Below, in pieces: positions 7,546 to 16,856 of a stretch of DNA of 64,000 nt; position 1 is the first letter of the stretch, and every line of letters begins with the position of its first letter. The DNA is taken from contig JADJTL010000003.1 in NCBI GenBank assembly GCA_016711215.1, positions 1-64,000 on the forward strand, read 5' to 3'. Under the pieces are notes generated by a model. That model had not been told where the DNA came from. It did no database searches and saw only the letters and a program-made list of their open reading frames with translations. The position numbers and the translations under genes are program-made. The DNA is from Pseudomonadota bacterium (lineage in GTDB: Bacteria > Myxococcota_A > Polyangia > GCA-2747355).

Positions 7546-9555
7546 CTACCGATCGGCGGTGGGGACCGCGCTCGGAGCGCCCGTCCATTCGCGGCGCAGG
7601 CGGCGATGCTCGCCCGCCTTGAGACTCAGGCGCACGCGCTCGTGTCGACCGAGATCGTCGTTGCGCAGCTCGACGAGATGTCGGCCCGCGCCCGGATTCA
7701 AGCCGGTGATCGGCGTCGTGCCGATGGACCGACCGTCGAGCAGCACCTGCGCCCACGGGATAACAATCACGTCGAGCGTCGCCGGCGCAGGCGCGGCACG
7801 ACGCGACGCGCGAGGACCGCCACCGCCCGCCGGCGCCGGCCTCCCTGTGCCGGCCGCGGGCCGAAGGCCGAGGGCCCTCGAGGGCGCTGCCTGCCCGCTG
7901 CGTGCGGGCTGACGCTCAGCGTGAGCGGGTTCGGCGCCAATTGTGGGCGACGGCATCTTGGCGATCTTGGCCGCGGTGACCCCGGCGTCCGCCGATGGAC
8001 GCACCTCCGCCGTCCCCGCGGGCGCGACGAGCTGCACCTCTGCTCCCCCTCGCCCAAAGGCGACCTGCCGCGCCACCGTGCCCTGGGGCCAGCGCGCGAT
8101 CAGCCCGACGCGATAGCCAGGTTGCCCCGTGAGGGTCCAGCGACCGCGTCTCCCCAAGGCCACGCCATCGGCGATCAGCTCGCCATCGGGCGGAACCAAC
8201 CCAATCACCAGGCTAGCGGTCGAGGGCATGGGCATGGACCGAGGATCCGCCGCGGGACCGCGCTGAGACCGTCCACCGCCGCCAAGGGTACGGATCAGCC
8301 ACGGGCTGCCGATCAGGACCCCCCCCAAGGCCAGCGCCAACCCCAGCGCCAGCACCACGCGACCGCGGCTGGACCGCCACCGGCGCCGCGCTTCGCTCGC
8401 CTCGCCACCGGCAGCCGCCCCGCCAACCGCCGCCGGCGCGTCGACGGCAGCCAGCGCAGCGCTAGCGTCAGCGCTTCCTGCGTTCGGCACGAGCACCCCC
8501 GCTCGCGCTGCGGGCGCGGCGGGGCGAGGCGGCCCTGTCTCGAGGCCTGGCGTCGCGCTATGCGTCGCCGCATCGGGCCCCGCGATCGGCATGTCCGTGG
8601 TCAGCACCGCCCCCTGCGGCACCGTCACGCCGCGCTGGTCCCGCTCCGCTTCAGCCGGCAGCAAGCGTCTCAGGTAGTCGGCAACGGCCAAGCCGTCGCC
8701 GGTCGAGGCGAACTGACTGAGCGCCGGGAGCACCTCAGCGGCGCTGCCGAAGCGCTCCTCGCTGCGCGGCGCCAGGAGCCGATCGATCACCGCCGCGAGC
8801 CCCGCCGCCACCGTCGGGCTGACGGAGGCGAGCGGGGGCGCGCCGCCGCGACGCACTGCCGCAATCAGCTCCCCCTCGCTGCCGCTATCGCCATAGAGGC
8901 GTCGGTCGCTCAGCAATTCCCAGAGCACGATGCCTAGCGCGTAGAGATCCGTCCGCTGATCGATCGCCTCCCCGCGCACCTGCTCCGGTGCCATGTAGGT
9001 CAGCTTGCCCTTGACCGCCCCCGTACGGGTGACGGAGGCGAGTGCCGCCACCTTGGCGATGCCAAAATCTGCGATTTTGAGCTCGCCCGCGAAGGAGAGC
9101 AGCAGATTGTGCGGGCTGATATCGCGGTGGACCAGCCCCAACGGGCGACCGTGCTCGATCTTGCCGTGCGCGTAGTGCAGCCCCTTGAGCGCCTCGACCC
9201 CCACGTGCACGGCCAGCACCTCGGGGATCGGCAGTCGGCGCCGACGCGACACGCTGCGGATGTGCCGCAGGTCCGTGCCGTCCACCCACTCCATCGCGAT
9301 GTAGAAGACGCCCTCGACCTGATCGAACTCGATCACCTGCACGATGTTCGCGTGGTGCAGGCGCGCGGCGAGCCGCGCCTCATTGATGAACATACCGACG
9401 AATTCGCGATCGGCATTGAAGGCCGGCAAGATGCGCTTGATGACCACGTCCTTGACGAAGCCCTCAGCGCCGAAGGCTCGCGCGACGTGAACCTCGGCCA
9501 TGCCGCCCGCGCCGATGCGCCGCACCAGCTCGTACTTGCCGAAACGCTCAGCCAT
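7546..9555 (-). CDS. membrane Ser/Thr protein kinase with C-terminal PEGA-like domain
   Basis: PknB-type Hanks kinase. It has the P-loop RIGAGGMAEVHVARA, invariant Lys in VVIKRIL, catalytic HRDISPHNLLLS, ADFGIAK and the APE-equivalent MAPEQ. After the kinase (about residues 8-290) comes an Ala/Pro-rich linker, one membrane helix (VVLALGLALALGGVLIGSPWLI) and an extracytoplasmic part. That part ends in a PEGA-like repeat (LDVIVIPWAQVLLDGRSIGTTP). The HRDISPHN form is typical of myxobacterial kinases. I chose ATG at 9555 (GGTGGGG just upstream); ATG at 9570 is as likely. The substrate is unknown. Confidence 0.88.
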   Translation of the reverse strand: MAERFGKYELVRRIGAGGMAEVHVARAFGAEGFVKDVVIKRILPAFNADREFVGMFINEARLAARLHHANIVQVIEFDQVEGVFYIAMEWVDGTDLRHIRSVSRRRRLPIPEVLAVHVGVEALKGLHYAHGKIEHGRPLGLVHRDISPHNLLLSFAGELKIADFGIAKVAALASVTRTGAVKGKLTYMAPEQVRGEAIDQRTDLYALGIVLWELLSDRRLYGDSGSEGELIAAVRRGGAPPLASVSPTVAAGLAAVIDRLLAPRSEERFGSAAEVLPALSQFASTGDGLAVADYLRRLLPAEAERDQRGVTVPQGAVLTTDMPIAGPDAATHSATPGLETGPPRPAAPAARAGVLVPNAGSADASAALAAVDAPAAVGGAAAGGEASEARRRWRSSRGRVVLALGLALALGGVLIGSPWLIRTLGGGGRSQRGPAADPRSMPMPSTASLVIGLVPPDGELIADGVALGRRGRWTLTGQPGYRVGLIARWPQGTVARQVAFGRGGAEVQLVAPAGTAEVRPSADAGVTAAKIAKMPSPTIGAEPAHAERQPARSGQAAPSRALGLRPAAGTGRPAPAGGGGPRASRRAAPAPATLDVIVIPWAQVLLDGRSIGTTPITGLNPGAGRHLVELRNDDLGRHERVRLSLKAGEHRRLRREWTGAPSAVPTADR

Positions 9556-9700
9556 GGTCCCCACCGTCATCGGCCGCGCGCGTCTCGCGCGCCTGCCCCC
9601 CAGGGCCACAGCGGCGCTATGCCAAGGCGGAGCGTCGGCCACGCCCCGCCGCGCCTACCCACGCGCACCGGCCGGGCGTCGCGGGTATACTAGCATCAGC

Positions 9701-10324
9701 ATGCTGCGTTACGGCTCAAGCTTACTGCTCGGCCTGCTGCTCTGGCCGCTCCTGCCGGCACGCGCGCTGGCCCTCGACCTGGACGATCAGATTTACTCGA
9801 ACCGCGAGCTCGGCCTTCGCTTCGCCGTGCCGGAGGGTTGGGTGTTATCGCGACAGACCGGCTATCCCGGCTTGTTGGCGGTGGTGACGCACAGCCACAG
9901 CAACGCCCGTATGGCACTGGCGGTCGCCAGCACGCGCTCGCGTGTAGGCGTCGACGAGGTGGCGGCGAGCGTCCGTGCCAACCTGGCGGCGATGCGCGCG
10001 GTGGGCCTGCAGCTCGAAAGCGCCACGCCGCGGCAGCCGCAGCCGCAGGCCGGTTGGCGGGTGATCGCGCGGCGCGACGCGGCGGATGCGGCCGGCCCCT
10101 GGGAGCTGCGCCAGCTCTACCTGCCGGCGCTCGTTGGGCGGCTGCTCGTGCTGACGCTCGCGGCGCCGAAGCGCCAGATCAAGACCTTCTTACTGGACCG
10201 CGACGCGCTCCTCGCCTCGATCGAGGCTGGCGGGGCTCCGCTTCCGGCGGCGGTGACGGGCCCTCTGGCGGGCCCGCTCAACCGGGGCACGAACACGACC
10301 GGCGTCGCCCCGGGGAAGGACTAG
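9701..10324 (+). CDS. exported protein of unknown function
   Basis: 207 residues. The N-terminus MLRYGSSLLLGLLLWPLLPARALA is a clear Sec signal peptide with a likely AxA cleavage site. The mature part begins DLDDQIYSNRELGLRFAVPEGW, which resembles the small PsbP/DUF-like periplasmic modules built around a description of an aligned strand and EGW; no catalytic residues are evident. A TATACT box lies 11 bp upstream of the start, giving a very short leader if used. The next gene begins 3 bp after the stop, so the two are co-transcribed and probably both act in the envelope. Confidence 0.68.
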   Translation: MLRYGSSLLLGLLLWPLLPARALALDLDDQIYSNRELGLRFAVPEGWVLSRQTGYPGLLAVVTHSHSNARMALAVASTRSRVGVDEVAASVRANLAAMRAVGLQLESATPRQPQPQAGWRVIARRDAADAAGPWELRQLYLPALVGRLLVLTLAAPKRQIKTFLLDRDALLASIEAGGAPLPAAVTGPLAGPLNRGTNTTGVAPGKD

Positions 10325-10327
10325 ACC

Positions 10328-11257
10328 GTGCGCGCACCGCCGGTCGCCCTGGTCACGCTGCTGCCAGCGATCGTCAGCTGCATCGGTCCAGCGCTGCTGA
10401 CAGATGGTAGCTCGGTGTCGATCGGCGACCACCGCAGTGGCCTGCTCCGCCACGGCACGCGCCTACCCTTCCGGGGCCGCGGCTTCGTCGTGCCCGAGCG
10501 CTGGCGCCTTCGACGCCGCAACTACGGCACCGACGAGTTGGTGAGTGCGCTGATGCGCGCGGCCTATAAGGTCGAGCGCGGGCATCGTGGTGCCGTCGTC
10601 GGCTTCGCCGATCTCAGCCCTGCCGGGGGCGGACCGACCAGCGAGCACGGTTCGCATACCAGCGGCCGCGATGCCGACGTCATCTTCTACGCCACGAACC
10701 TCGAGGGTCGGCCGGTGATCCCGCAGGCGATGGTCGCCTACGACGCGGCAGGCCTGGCGCTGCCGGCTGCCCTCGGTCCAATGCCCGCGTCTGAGGCGGC
10801 GCCCGACGACCGAGCCGGCCCGCCGCCAACGCCAGCGAGCGATCACGATCTCGCCGAGCAGCCTCGTCCTCCCCCACAACGCTTCGATGTCCGTCGCAAT
10901 TGGAGCTTCGTTCGCGCGCTGCTCAACGACCGCGCGATCGCTGTGCAGTGGATCTTCATCAATCGCGACCTCGCACGCCTCCTGCTCGACCATGCACGCC
11001 GCACGGGCGAGTCAGCGTCCTTGCTGGAACGCGCGGCCAGCGTGATGCATCAGCCCAGCGACGCGGGGCTGCACGACGACCACCTGCATCTGCGAATCTA
11101 CTGCCCGGTCAATGATCGCGCGTTCGGCTGTCAGGATGCTGGCCCTTCACGTTGGGACGAGCAGGCGCTCGGCTTCGCCGGCCCTCCCTCGCCGCCCATG
11201 CCACCGCTCTTGCTGGAGCGGTTCACGCTGCTCGCGCGACGATATCCCCTGCTCTAG
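10328..11257 (+). CDS. mepA: penicillin-insensitive murein endopeptidase (MepA / peptidase M74)
   Basis: Predicted secreted LAS-type metallopeptidase that cuts D-Ala-mDAP cross-links in peptidoglycan. Zinc-ligand motifs are present: HGSHTSGRDADV near residue 108 (H-x6-D) and DDHLHLRIYC near residue 250. VQWIFINRDL is also characteristic. The GTG start gives a short hydrophobic N-terminus ending in AIVSC, which could be a lipobox (inference). An ~40-residue Pro/Ala-rich insertion interrupts the middle of the domain. It follows the previous exported protein by 3 bp. Confidence 0.84.
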   Translation: MRAPPVALVTLLPAIVSCIGPALLTDGSSVSIGDHRSGLLRHGTRLPFRGRGFVVPERWRLRRRNYGTDELVSALMRAAYKVERGHRGAVVGFADLSPAGGGPTSEHGSHTSGRDADVIFYATNLEGRPVIPQAMVAYDAAGLALPAALGPMPASEAAPDDRAGPPPTPASDHDLAEQPRPPPQRFDVRRNWSFVRALLNDRAIAVQWIFINRDLARLLLDHARRTGESASLLERAASVMHQPSDAGLHDDHLHLRIYCPVNDRAFGCQDAGPSRWDEQALGFAGPPSPPMPPLLLERFTLLARRYPLL

Positions 11258-11386
11258 CAACAGGTTGACCTGCTGCGGCCAGCGCGTGGGGCACCCTGCG
11301 CCGATCTCCAAGGGGACCAGATCGAGCATCCCCTGATCGGAGCAGACCGGCTATCATCGCCCGCCCCGAAAGGAGCCGCCGCGGCG

Positions 11387-12292
11387 ATGAAGGCAAGTCA
11401 CATGCAGCTACCGCGCGAGCCCGCCGCCGACACGCTCGCGACCCAGACCCTGTGTATCGTCGGCTGCGGACTGATGGGCGGCTCGCTGGCGCTGGCGCTC
11501 CGCGCGCAGGTCGCCCGAGTGCATGGGGTCGACCCGAATCCCGCCACGCGCGAACTCGCGCTGGCGGGCGGACTGGTCGACGCGACCTACGCGACGCTCG
11601 AGGAGGGCGTGCGCGAGGCGCAGCTCGTCGTGCTCGCGGCGCCAGTGCGGACCAATCTGGCGCTGATCGCAAAGCTCGGAACGATCGTCGCGCCCGGCAC
11701 GCTGCTGATCGACCTGAGCAGCACCAAGACGGCGATGATCGCGGCGATGGACGCCCTGCCCGTGCAGGTGCGCGCGGTCGGAGCGCATCCGATGTGCGGC
11801 AAGGAGCAGGCCGGGGTGGCGCATGCCGATGGCGCGCTCTTTCGCGGGCGCGTCTTCGTGCTCTGCCGCAGTCTGCGCAGCGACGACGCGGCGCTGGCGC
11901 TGACGGAGCGGCTCGTCCACGCCGTCGGGGCGCTCCCGCTGCTGCTCGACCCGCAGGCGCACGACCACGCCGTAGCGCATGTCAGTCACCTGCCCTACCT
12001 GCTCTCCGTGGCGCTGGTCGCGGCCTGCGCCGAGCTGCCGCGCTCGGCACGCCAGGTGGCCGCCAGCGGCTTCCGCGACACCTCACGCCTGGCCGCCAGC
12101 GATCCGAAGATGATGGCGGACGTGCTGCTGACCAACCGCGAGGCGGTCGGCGAGGCCCTGCAGCGCGCGCGTGACGCCCTTGGACGGCTCGCTGATCTGC
12201 TGGCCCCGGGGGCGGAGGCCGCGCTCGAAACCCATTTGGCCGCCATCCAGCGCCAGCGGCCGCCCTCAGTCCCAGCCAAGGGTCAACCCTAA
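11387..12292 (+). CDS. tyrA: prephenate dehydrogenase
   Basis: NAD(P)-dependent TyrA family enzyme that converts prephenate to 4-hydroxyphenylpyruvate for tyrosine synthesis. It has a Rossmann motif IVGCGLMGGSLALAL, then LIDLSSTKTAM, the family signature HPMCGKEQAG, and AHVSHLPYLLSVAL from the helical dimerisation domain. At 301 residues it is a monofunctional TyrA without a chorismate mutase or ACT domain. AAGGAG lies 11 nt upstream of the ATG. Confidence 0.9.
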   Translation: MKASHMQLPREPAADTLATQTLCIVGCGLMGGSLALALRAQVARVHGVDPNPATRELALAGGLVDATYATLEEGVREAQLVVLAAPVRTNLALIAKLGTIVAPGTLLIDLSSTKTAMIAAMDALPVQVRAVGAHPMCGKEQAGVAHADGALFRGRVFVLCRSLRSDDAALALTERLVHAVGALPLLLDPQAHDHAVAHVSHLPYLLSVALVAACAELPRSARQVAASGFRDTSRLAASDPKMMADVLLTNREAVGEALQRARDALGRLADLLAPGAEAALETHLAAIQRQRPPSVPAKGQP

Positions 12293-12356
12293 TCGCAACG
12301 GCCCGCCCTAAACGGCAGTGGACCCGGGCGCGCAACCCAGAGTAGTAATCCGGACC

Positions 12357-13298
12357 ATGGGGAAGCTGGACGGGCAAGCAGCAGAGCACGTCACACGGCC
12401 TGCGATCGCCGAGTTGGATGAGATCCTCGGCCAGCCGCTGCCAGTGCTCGACGACGGCTTCGTGCGTGTCGTCGACTACCTCGGCTGCGACGCCGCGGTC
12501 GTGCAGGCCGCGCGGGTCTCCTACGGCACGGGCACGCGCCAGGTGCACGAGGATCGCGGGCTGCTGCGCTACCTGATGCGCCATCGCCACAGCACCCCCT
12601 TCGAGATGTGCGAGCTTAAGCTCCACGTCCGCGTGCCGATGGACTGTTGGCGTCAGTGGATTCGCCACCGCACAGCCAACGTCAACGAATACTCGACGCG
12701 CTACTCGATGGCGGTCGATGCGGCCTATCAAACGAGCGCTGAGCAGTGGCGGCTGCAAACCAGCGACAACCGCCAGGGGAGCGCCGGCGTCCTCGATGCC
12801 GCGGCCGGTGCGCTCCTGTCAGAGCAGGAGCTCGAGTTCCAAGCCCGCGCCCGTGAGGTCTACCAGGGTCGCCTCAGTCAAGGCGTGGCCCGGGAGCTGG
12901 CGCGCAAGGACCTGCCGCTCTCGACCTACACCGAGGCCTACTGGAAGATCGACCTGCACAACCTGCTGCACTTCCTCGCGCTGCGGATGGACAGCCACGC
13001 GCAGCTCGAGATCCGCAGCTATGCGCGCACCATCGGCTACGAGATCGTCCGCCGCTGGTGCCCGCTGACGTGGGAGGCCTTCGTCGACTACCGACTAGAG
13101 CGTCTGGAGCTGACGCGACTCGAGCTCGAGGTGCTGCGCGCGCTCAACGAAGGCGGTGGCGCAGCCGCCTCCGCCCGCGCCAGCGAGCTCGGGCTGCTGC
13201 AGCGCGATAGCGCGGGCAGCTACAAGCGCAACCGTGAACGCGCCGAGCTGGAGCAGAAGCTGCTTCAGCTCGGCCTGCAAATTCCTTGGAGGGATTGA
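12357..13298 (+). CDS. thyX: FAD-dependent thymidylate synthase
   Basis: Flavin-dependent conversion of dUMP to dTMP using methylene-THF. The ThyX motif is RHRTANVNEYSTRYS; the usual Ser at position 6 of the RHRxxS motif is Asn here. ARVSYGTGTR, MRHRHSTPFE and LHNLLHFLALRMDSHAQLEIR also match the family. The start is uncertain: ATG at 12357 is used, with a GTG at 12318 in frame. The C-terminus has an extra basic helical tail of about 50 residues. The stop precedes the next ATG by 1 bp. Confidence 0.92.
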   Translation: MGKLDGQAAEHVTRPAIAELDEILGQPLPVLDDGFVRVVDYLGCDAAVVQAARVSYGTGTRQVHEDRGLLRYLMRHRHSTPFEMCELKLHVRVPMDCWRQWIRHRTANVNEYSTRYSMAVDAAYQTSAEQWRLQTSDNRQGSAGVLDAAAGALLSEQELEFQARAREVYQGRLSQGVARELARKDLPLSTYTEAYWKIDLHNLLHFLALRMDSHAQLEIRSYARTIGYEIVRRWCPLTWEAFVDYRLERLELTRLELEVLRALNEGGGAAASARASELGLLQRDSAGSYKRNRERAELEQKLLQLGLQIPWRD

Positions 13299-13299
13299 G

Positions 13300-14661
13300 A
13301 TGAAACTCTCGGTGGCATGCAACTTCGACGACGCGCTCCTGCCCGGCCTGGCGCCCTATCCGGTCTACGAGGTCTACGGCAAGCTGACCAGCGACTACTT
13401 CGGCGGCGGACGACCGTCGTTCTACCTGCCACAGATTGGCCGGAGCGAGCTGGCGCGCTACGTGCGCCTCGCGCACCAGCACGGCGTCGAGTTCAACTAC
13501 CTGCTCAACGCCTCGACGATGGACAATCGCGAGTTCACGCGCGAGGGGCAGCGGCAGATCGACGAGCTCTTGACCTGGCTGGACGAGATCGGCGTCGACG
13601 CCGTCACCGTCGCGACCATCTATCTCCTACGGCTAATCAAGCGCCGGCACCCGCGCCTGCGCGTGCGCATCAGCTCGCATCGGTTCACCGACAACGCGCG
13701 CAAAGTGCGCTTCTGGGCCGAGGAGGGAGCCGACACGGTCGTTGTCTCCGAGGTCAACATTCACCGCGAGCTGAAGGTGCTCGAGGCGATGCAGCAGGCG
13801 GCCAACGGCAACGTCGAGCTCTCGCTGATCGTCAACAACTGGTGTCGTCAGGACTGCGCTATCGCCGGCAACCATGCCGTCACGCTCTCGTCGGCCTCGC
13901 AGCGCAAGAGCAAGGGCTACCCGCTCGACTACTGCTCCGTGCGCTGCAATCACATCCGGCTCAACGCGCCGGTGAACTACGTGCGCGCCAACTGGATCCG
14001 CCCCGAAGACCTCGAAGTCTACGAGGCGCTCGGCTATCACAACTTCAAGATCGTCGAACGCAACACCCCGACGCCGATCCTCTTGCTGCGGACCAAAGCC
14101 TACGCCGAGCGGCGCTACGACGGCAACCTGCTCGACCTGGTGCAGAACTATGCCTACCCGGTCGAGGCCTTCGGCGGCCGCGCGCGCGACGCTTACTCCT
14201 ATCGGCGCTTGGTCAAGTACTTCGCCAAGCCCGGGGGGATCAACCTGCTGCGCCTGCCGTCGCTGATCGGCTTCGGCAAGGCGGCGAGCATGCTCTATCC
14301 GCGCAAGGGGCCCAATCCGGTGCAGATCGACAACCGCGCGCTGGACGGCTTCATCGAGCGCTTCAAGACCGAGGGCTGCATGGAGCTCGACTGCGAGGCC
14401 TGCCGCTACTGCCACCACTGGGCCGATAAGGCGGTGACGATCGACCCCAATTGGACGCAGCAAATGGCGCCGCTCTACGACGAGCTGGTCGATGACCTCG
14501 ACTCTGGCGCCCTCTGGGAGCCCTACACGCGCACGCTGCGCCGGCTCGGCCGCAAGCTACTCGACCGCGTGGCGACGGGTGCCAGCCCAAGCAAGTCGAG
14601 CGCCACCGCCTCGGCCACGCGGATGCCATCGACCGCCGAGGACAGAATTCCCCCGGCGTAG
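13300..14661 (+). CDS. U32-family peptidase-like protein
   Basis: 453 residues. A TIM-barrel-like U32 N-terminus is recognisable (FNYLLNASTMDNREF, GVDAVTVATIYLLRLIKRRHP, RVRISSHRFTDN). Cys residues are clustered in NWCRQDC, YCSVRC and a terminal CMELDCEACRYCHHW, reminiscent of the Fe-S ligands of UbiU/UbiV/TrhP-type U32 proteins. Whether it is a peptidase, a hydroxylase partner or an RNA-modifying protein cannot be decided. GGAGGG precedes the ATG at 13300, which nearly abuts thyX. The last ~45 codons overlap the end of the convergent FAD dehydrogenase and are low-complexity. Confidence 0.75.
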   Translation: MKLSVACNFDDALLPGLAPYPVYEVYGKLTSDYFGGGRPSFYLPQIGRSELARYVRLAHQHGVEFNYLLNASTMDNREFTREGQRQIDELLTWLDEIGVDAVTVATIYLLRLIKRRHPRLRVRISSHRFTDNARKVRFWAEEGADTVVVSEVNIHRELKVLEAMQQAANGNVELSLIVNNWCRQDCAIAGNHAVTLSSASQRKSKGYPLDYCSVRCNHIRLNAPVNYVRANWIRPEDLEVYEALGYHNFKIVERNTPTPILLLRTKAYAERRYDGNLLDLVQNYAYPVEAFGGRARDAYSYRRLVKYFAKPGGINLLRLPSLIGFGKAASMLYPRKGPNPVQIDNRALDGFIERFKTEGCMELDCEACRYCHHWADKAVTIDPNWTQQMAPLYDELVDDLDSGALWEPYTRTLRRLGRKLLDRVATGASPSKSSATASATRMPSTAEDRIPPA

Positions 14662-16208
14662 CCCGCACCCTCACCGGCCGGATAGAGGCCCTGAGTGTTC
14701 AGGCTCTCGAAGCGCTCGTCGCGCGTAATGCGCACGGGCGACGACGTCCGCGTCTCGACGCCCGTCAGCAGCGCGTCATCCATCGCGAACCCAGGGATCT
14801 GCCGATCGAAGGCGCGTAGCGCCTCGCGCAGCGCGGCGAGGGCGTAGTCCGGGAGGCAGGAGGCCAGGTCCGTCAAGCGCACGCCCGGCGTGTACGAAGG
14901 CTGCACCGATCCAAGCTCAGTGGATGGACGACCTGCGAGGAAGTCACCGACCTTCTGCGCCGGCGCGGCGTAGCTGCGCCCACCGGCCTCGAAGGCCCGC
15001 GCCTCCCAATGGCGCTGCAAGGCCAGGCCAGCGAGCGGGTCGACGGCTGCGTCGCCCGGGAAATCGCTCGGATCGATGCCAACGACCAGCGCGGCGTTGG
15101 CGTTACGCTCAGCCCGTGAGTACTGGCTCATGCCGTTGGTCACGACGCCCCCGCGCTCGGAGGCCGCGGCCACCACCTGGCCGCCAGGGCACATGCAGAA
15201 GCTGTAGACGGAGCGTCCGTTGGCGCAGTGATGCACCAGCTTGTAGTCGGCGCCGCGCAGCAGCGGATGGCTGGCGGCCGCACCCAAGCGCGCGCGATCG
15301 ATCAGGGCCTGCGGATGCTCCACGCGCAGGCCGATTGAGAAGGGCTTCGCCTCGAGGTGGACGCCCCGCGCAAAGAGGAGCTCGAAGGTGTCGCGGGCAC
15401 TGTGGCCGATCGCCAGCACGACGTGATCAGCGGCGAGGCGCTCGCCCTGCGCCAGGACGACCCCGCGCAACCGACCGGTCCCGTCGGCCTCGCGCTCCAG
15501 CTCGAGCTCGGCGACACGGCTCTGGAAGCGAAGCTCGCCGCCCAGCGCGGTGATCGTCGCGCGCAGGTGCTCGACCACGCGCACCAGGCGGAAGGTGCCG
15601 ATATGCGGTTTGCTCACGTACATGATCTCGGACGGCGCGCCGGCGGCGACCAGCTCGCTCAGCACCTTGCGCCCGCGGTGGCCGGGGTCCTTGATCCCAC
15701 TGTGCAGCTTGCCGTCGGAGAACGTGCCCGCGCCGCCCTCGCCGAACTGCACGTTCGACTCCGGATCGAGCTCGCCACGGCGCCACAGCGCCCAGGTGTC
15801 CTTCGTGCGCTCGCGCACCGCCTTGCCCCGCTCGAGCAGGATCGGCCGGAAGCCCATCTGAGCGAGCGTCAGCGCCGCGAAGAGGCCGCAGGGTCCGGCC
15901 CCGATCACCAGCGGGCGGTTTGCGAAACCTGGCGGCGCCGCGGCGACGTGCCGGTAGCGAAGATCGGGCGTCGGGCGCACACGGCCATCCCCGCGTAGCC
16001 GCTCGGCTACCGCGCGCTCCTCCCGGAGCTCGACGTCCACCGTATAGATGAAGCCGATGGCGGAGCGCCTGCGCGCATCGTAGCCGCGACGAAAGATCGT
16101 GTAACCGACGAGCTCAGCGCGGTCGATGCCGAGTCGCCTGACGATCGCCGCCTCGAGCTCGCTCGCGCCGCAATCCAGCGGCAGCTTAATTTCCGTCAAT
16201 CGCAACAT
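14523..16208 (-). CDS. NAD(P)/FAD-dependent dehydrogenase (COG2509-like)
   Basis: About 561 residues. After an ~80-residue N-terminal domain (KLPLDCGASELEAAIVRRLGI) comes the dinucleotide-binding LVIGAGPCGLFAALTLAQMGFRPILLERG. Then come GEGGAGTFSDGKLHSGIKDP, VVLAIGHSARDT, CMCPGGQVVAAAS and a C-terminal FAD-binding NTQGLYPAGEGAGYAGGI. These are the signatures of the large uncharacterised FAD dehydrogenase family related to geranylgeranyl reductases and HI0933-like proteins. The substrate is unknown. I chose ATG at 16208 (MLRLTEIKLPL) over an upstream in-frame ATG at 16229. Confidence 0.86.
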   Translation of the reverse strand: MLRLTEIKLPLDCGASELEAAIVRRLGIDRAELVGYTIFRRGYDARRRSAIGFIYTVDVELREERAVAERLRGDGRVRPTPDLRYRHVAAAPPGFANRPLVIGAGPCGLFAALTLAQMGFRPILLERGKAVRERTKDTWALWRRGELDPESNVQFGEGGAGTFSDGKLHSGIKDPGHRGRKVLSELVAAGAPSEIMYVSKPHIGTFRLVRVVEHLRATITALGGELRFQSRVAELELEREADGTGRLRGVVLAQGERLAADHVVLAIGHSARDTFELLFARGVHLEAKPFSIGLRVEHPQALIDRARLGAAASHPLLRGADYKLVHHCANGRSVYSFCMCPGGQVVAAASERGGVVTNGMSQYSRAERNANAALVVGIDPSDFPGDAAVDPLAGLALQRHWEARAFEAGGRSYAAPAQKVGDFLAGRPSTELGSVQPSYTPGVRLTDLASCLPDYALAALREALRAFDRQIPGFAMDDALLTGVETRTSSPVRITRDERFESLNTQGLYPAGEGAGYAGGILSSAVDGIRVAEAVALDLLGLAPVATRSSSLRPSRRSVRV

Positions 16209-16299
16209 CGCAGTCGCGACAAATAACATTGCCGCCCGCGCTAGGCCATCGTCGCCGAAGACGCGAGGGCAGGCCCGCGCCAGGCCATCGTCGCCAGGC

Positions 16300-16640
16300 C
16301 GAGGAAGGTCCCCGACCCGGGTTGATGCCAGAGGTCCCCGACCCGGGTTGATGCGTGCCCCCGGAGGTCCCCGACCCGCCGCCCGAGGTCCCCGACCCGG
16401 GTTGATGCCAGAGGTCCCCGACCCGGGTTGATGCGTGCCCCCGCCCGAGGTCCCCGACCCGGAGGTCCCCGACCCGGGTTGATGCGTGCCCCCGGAGGTC
16501 CCCGACCTGCCGGAGGTCCCGCCAGAGGTCCCCGACCCGGGTTGATGCGTGCCCCCGGAGGTCCCCGACCCGCCGGAGGTCCCCGCCGGAGGTCCCCGAC
16601 CCGGGTTGCTGCGTGCCGGATAGGTTGATGCGTTCCGGAT
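16300..16640 (+). repeat. tandem repeat array A (core ACCCGGGTTGATG)
   Basis: About seven full units of a 25-60 bp repeat built from GGTCCCCGACCC followed by GGGTTGATGC, mixed with about six shorter units lacking the second half. The units are contiguous with no unique spacers. The centre ACCCGGGT is a palindrome. The array ends against the left flank of RAYT element 1. Open frames through it (both strands) are Pro/Gly/Arg repeats and are not treated as genes. Confidence 0.88.
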
Positions 16641-16742
16641 AGCTGCGGTCCCGGTGCCCAGGAGGTGCGAAGCGCGAAGATGCGCGCGGCGGGGGCCAGG
16701 CCGGGGACGCGATTGACCACGACGGCGTCGACAGACGCTGGT

Positions 16743-16778
16743 TTCAGGCGCGTGAGGGGGCGTCTTTGCGCGCCTGAA
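16743..16778. repeat. conserved hairpin of RAYT element 1
   Basis: TTCAGGCGCG and CGCGCCTGAA form a perfect 10-bp stem around a 16-nt loop, 79 bp beyond the transposase stop. The same hairpin with a two-base loop difference occurs at 19410-19445, so it is a conserved part of the element, as expected for a substrate hairpin of a Y1 transposase. Confidence 0.7.
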
Positions 16779-16856
16779 CGCAGCCAGCCCATCTCAGCGT
16801 GGCGAGGCGCGAGGCACGAGGGCAGCGGGGAGCGCGCGGGCCGGGTGGACTTTGCC

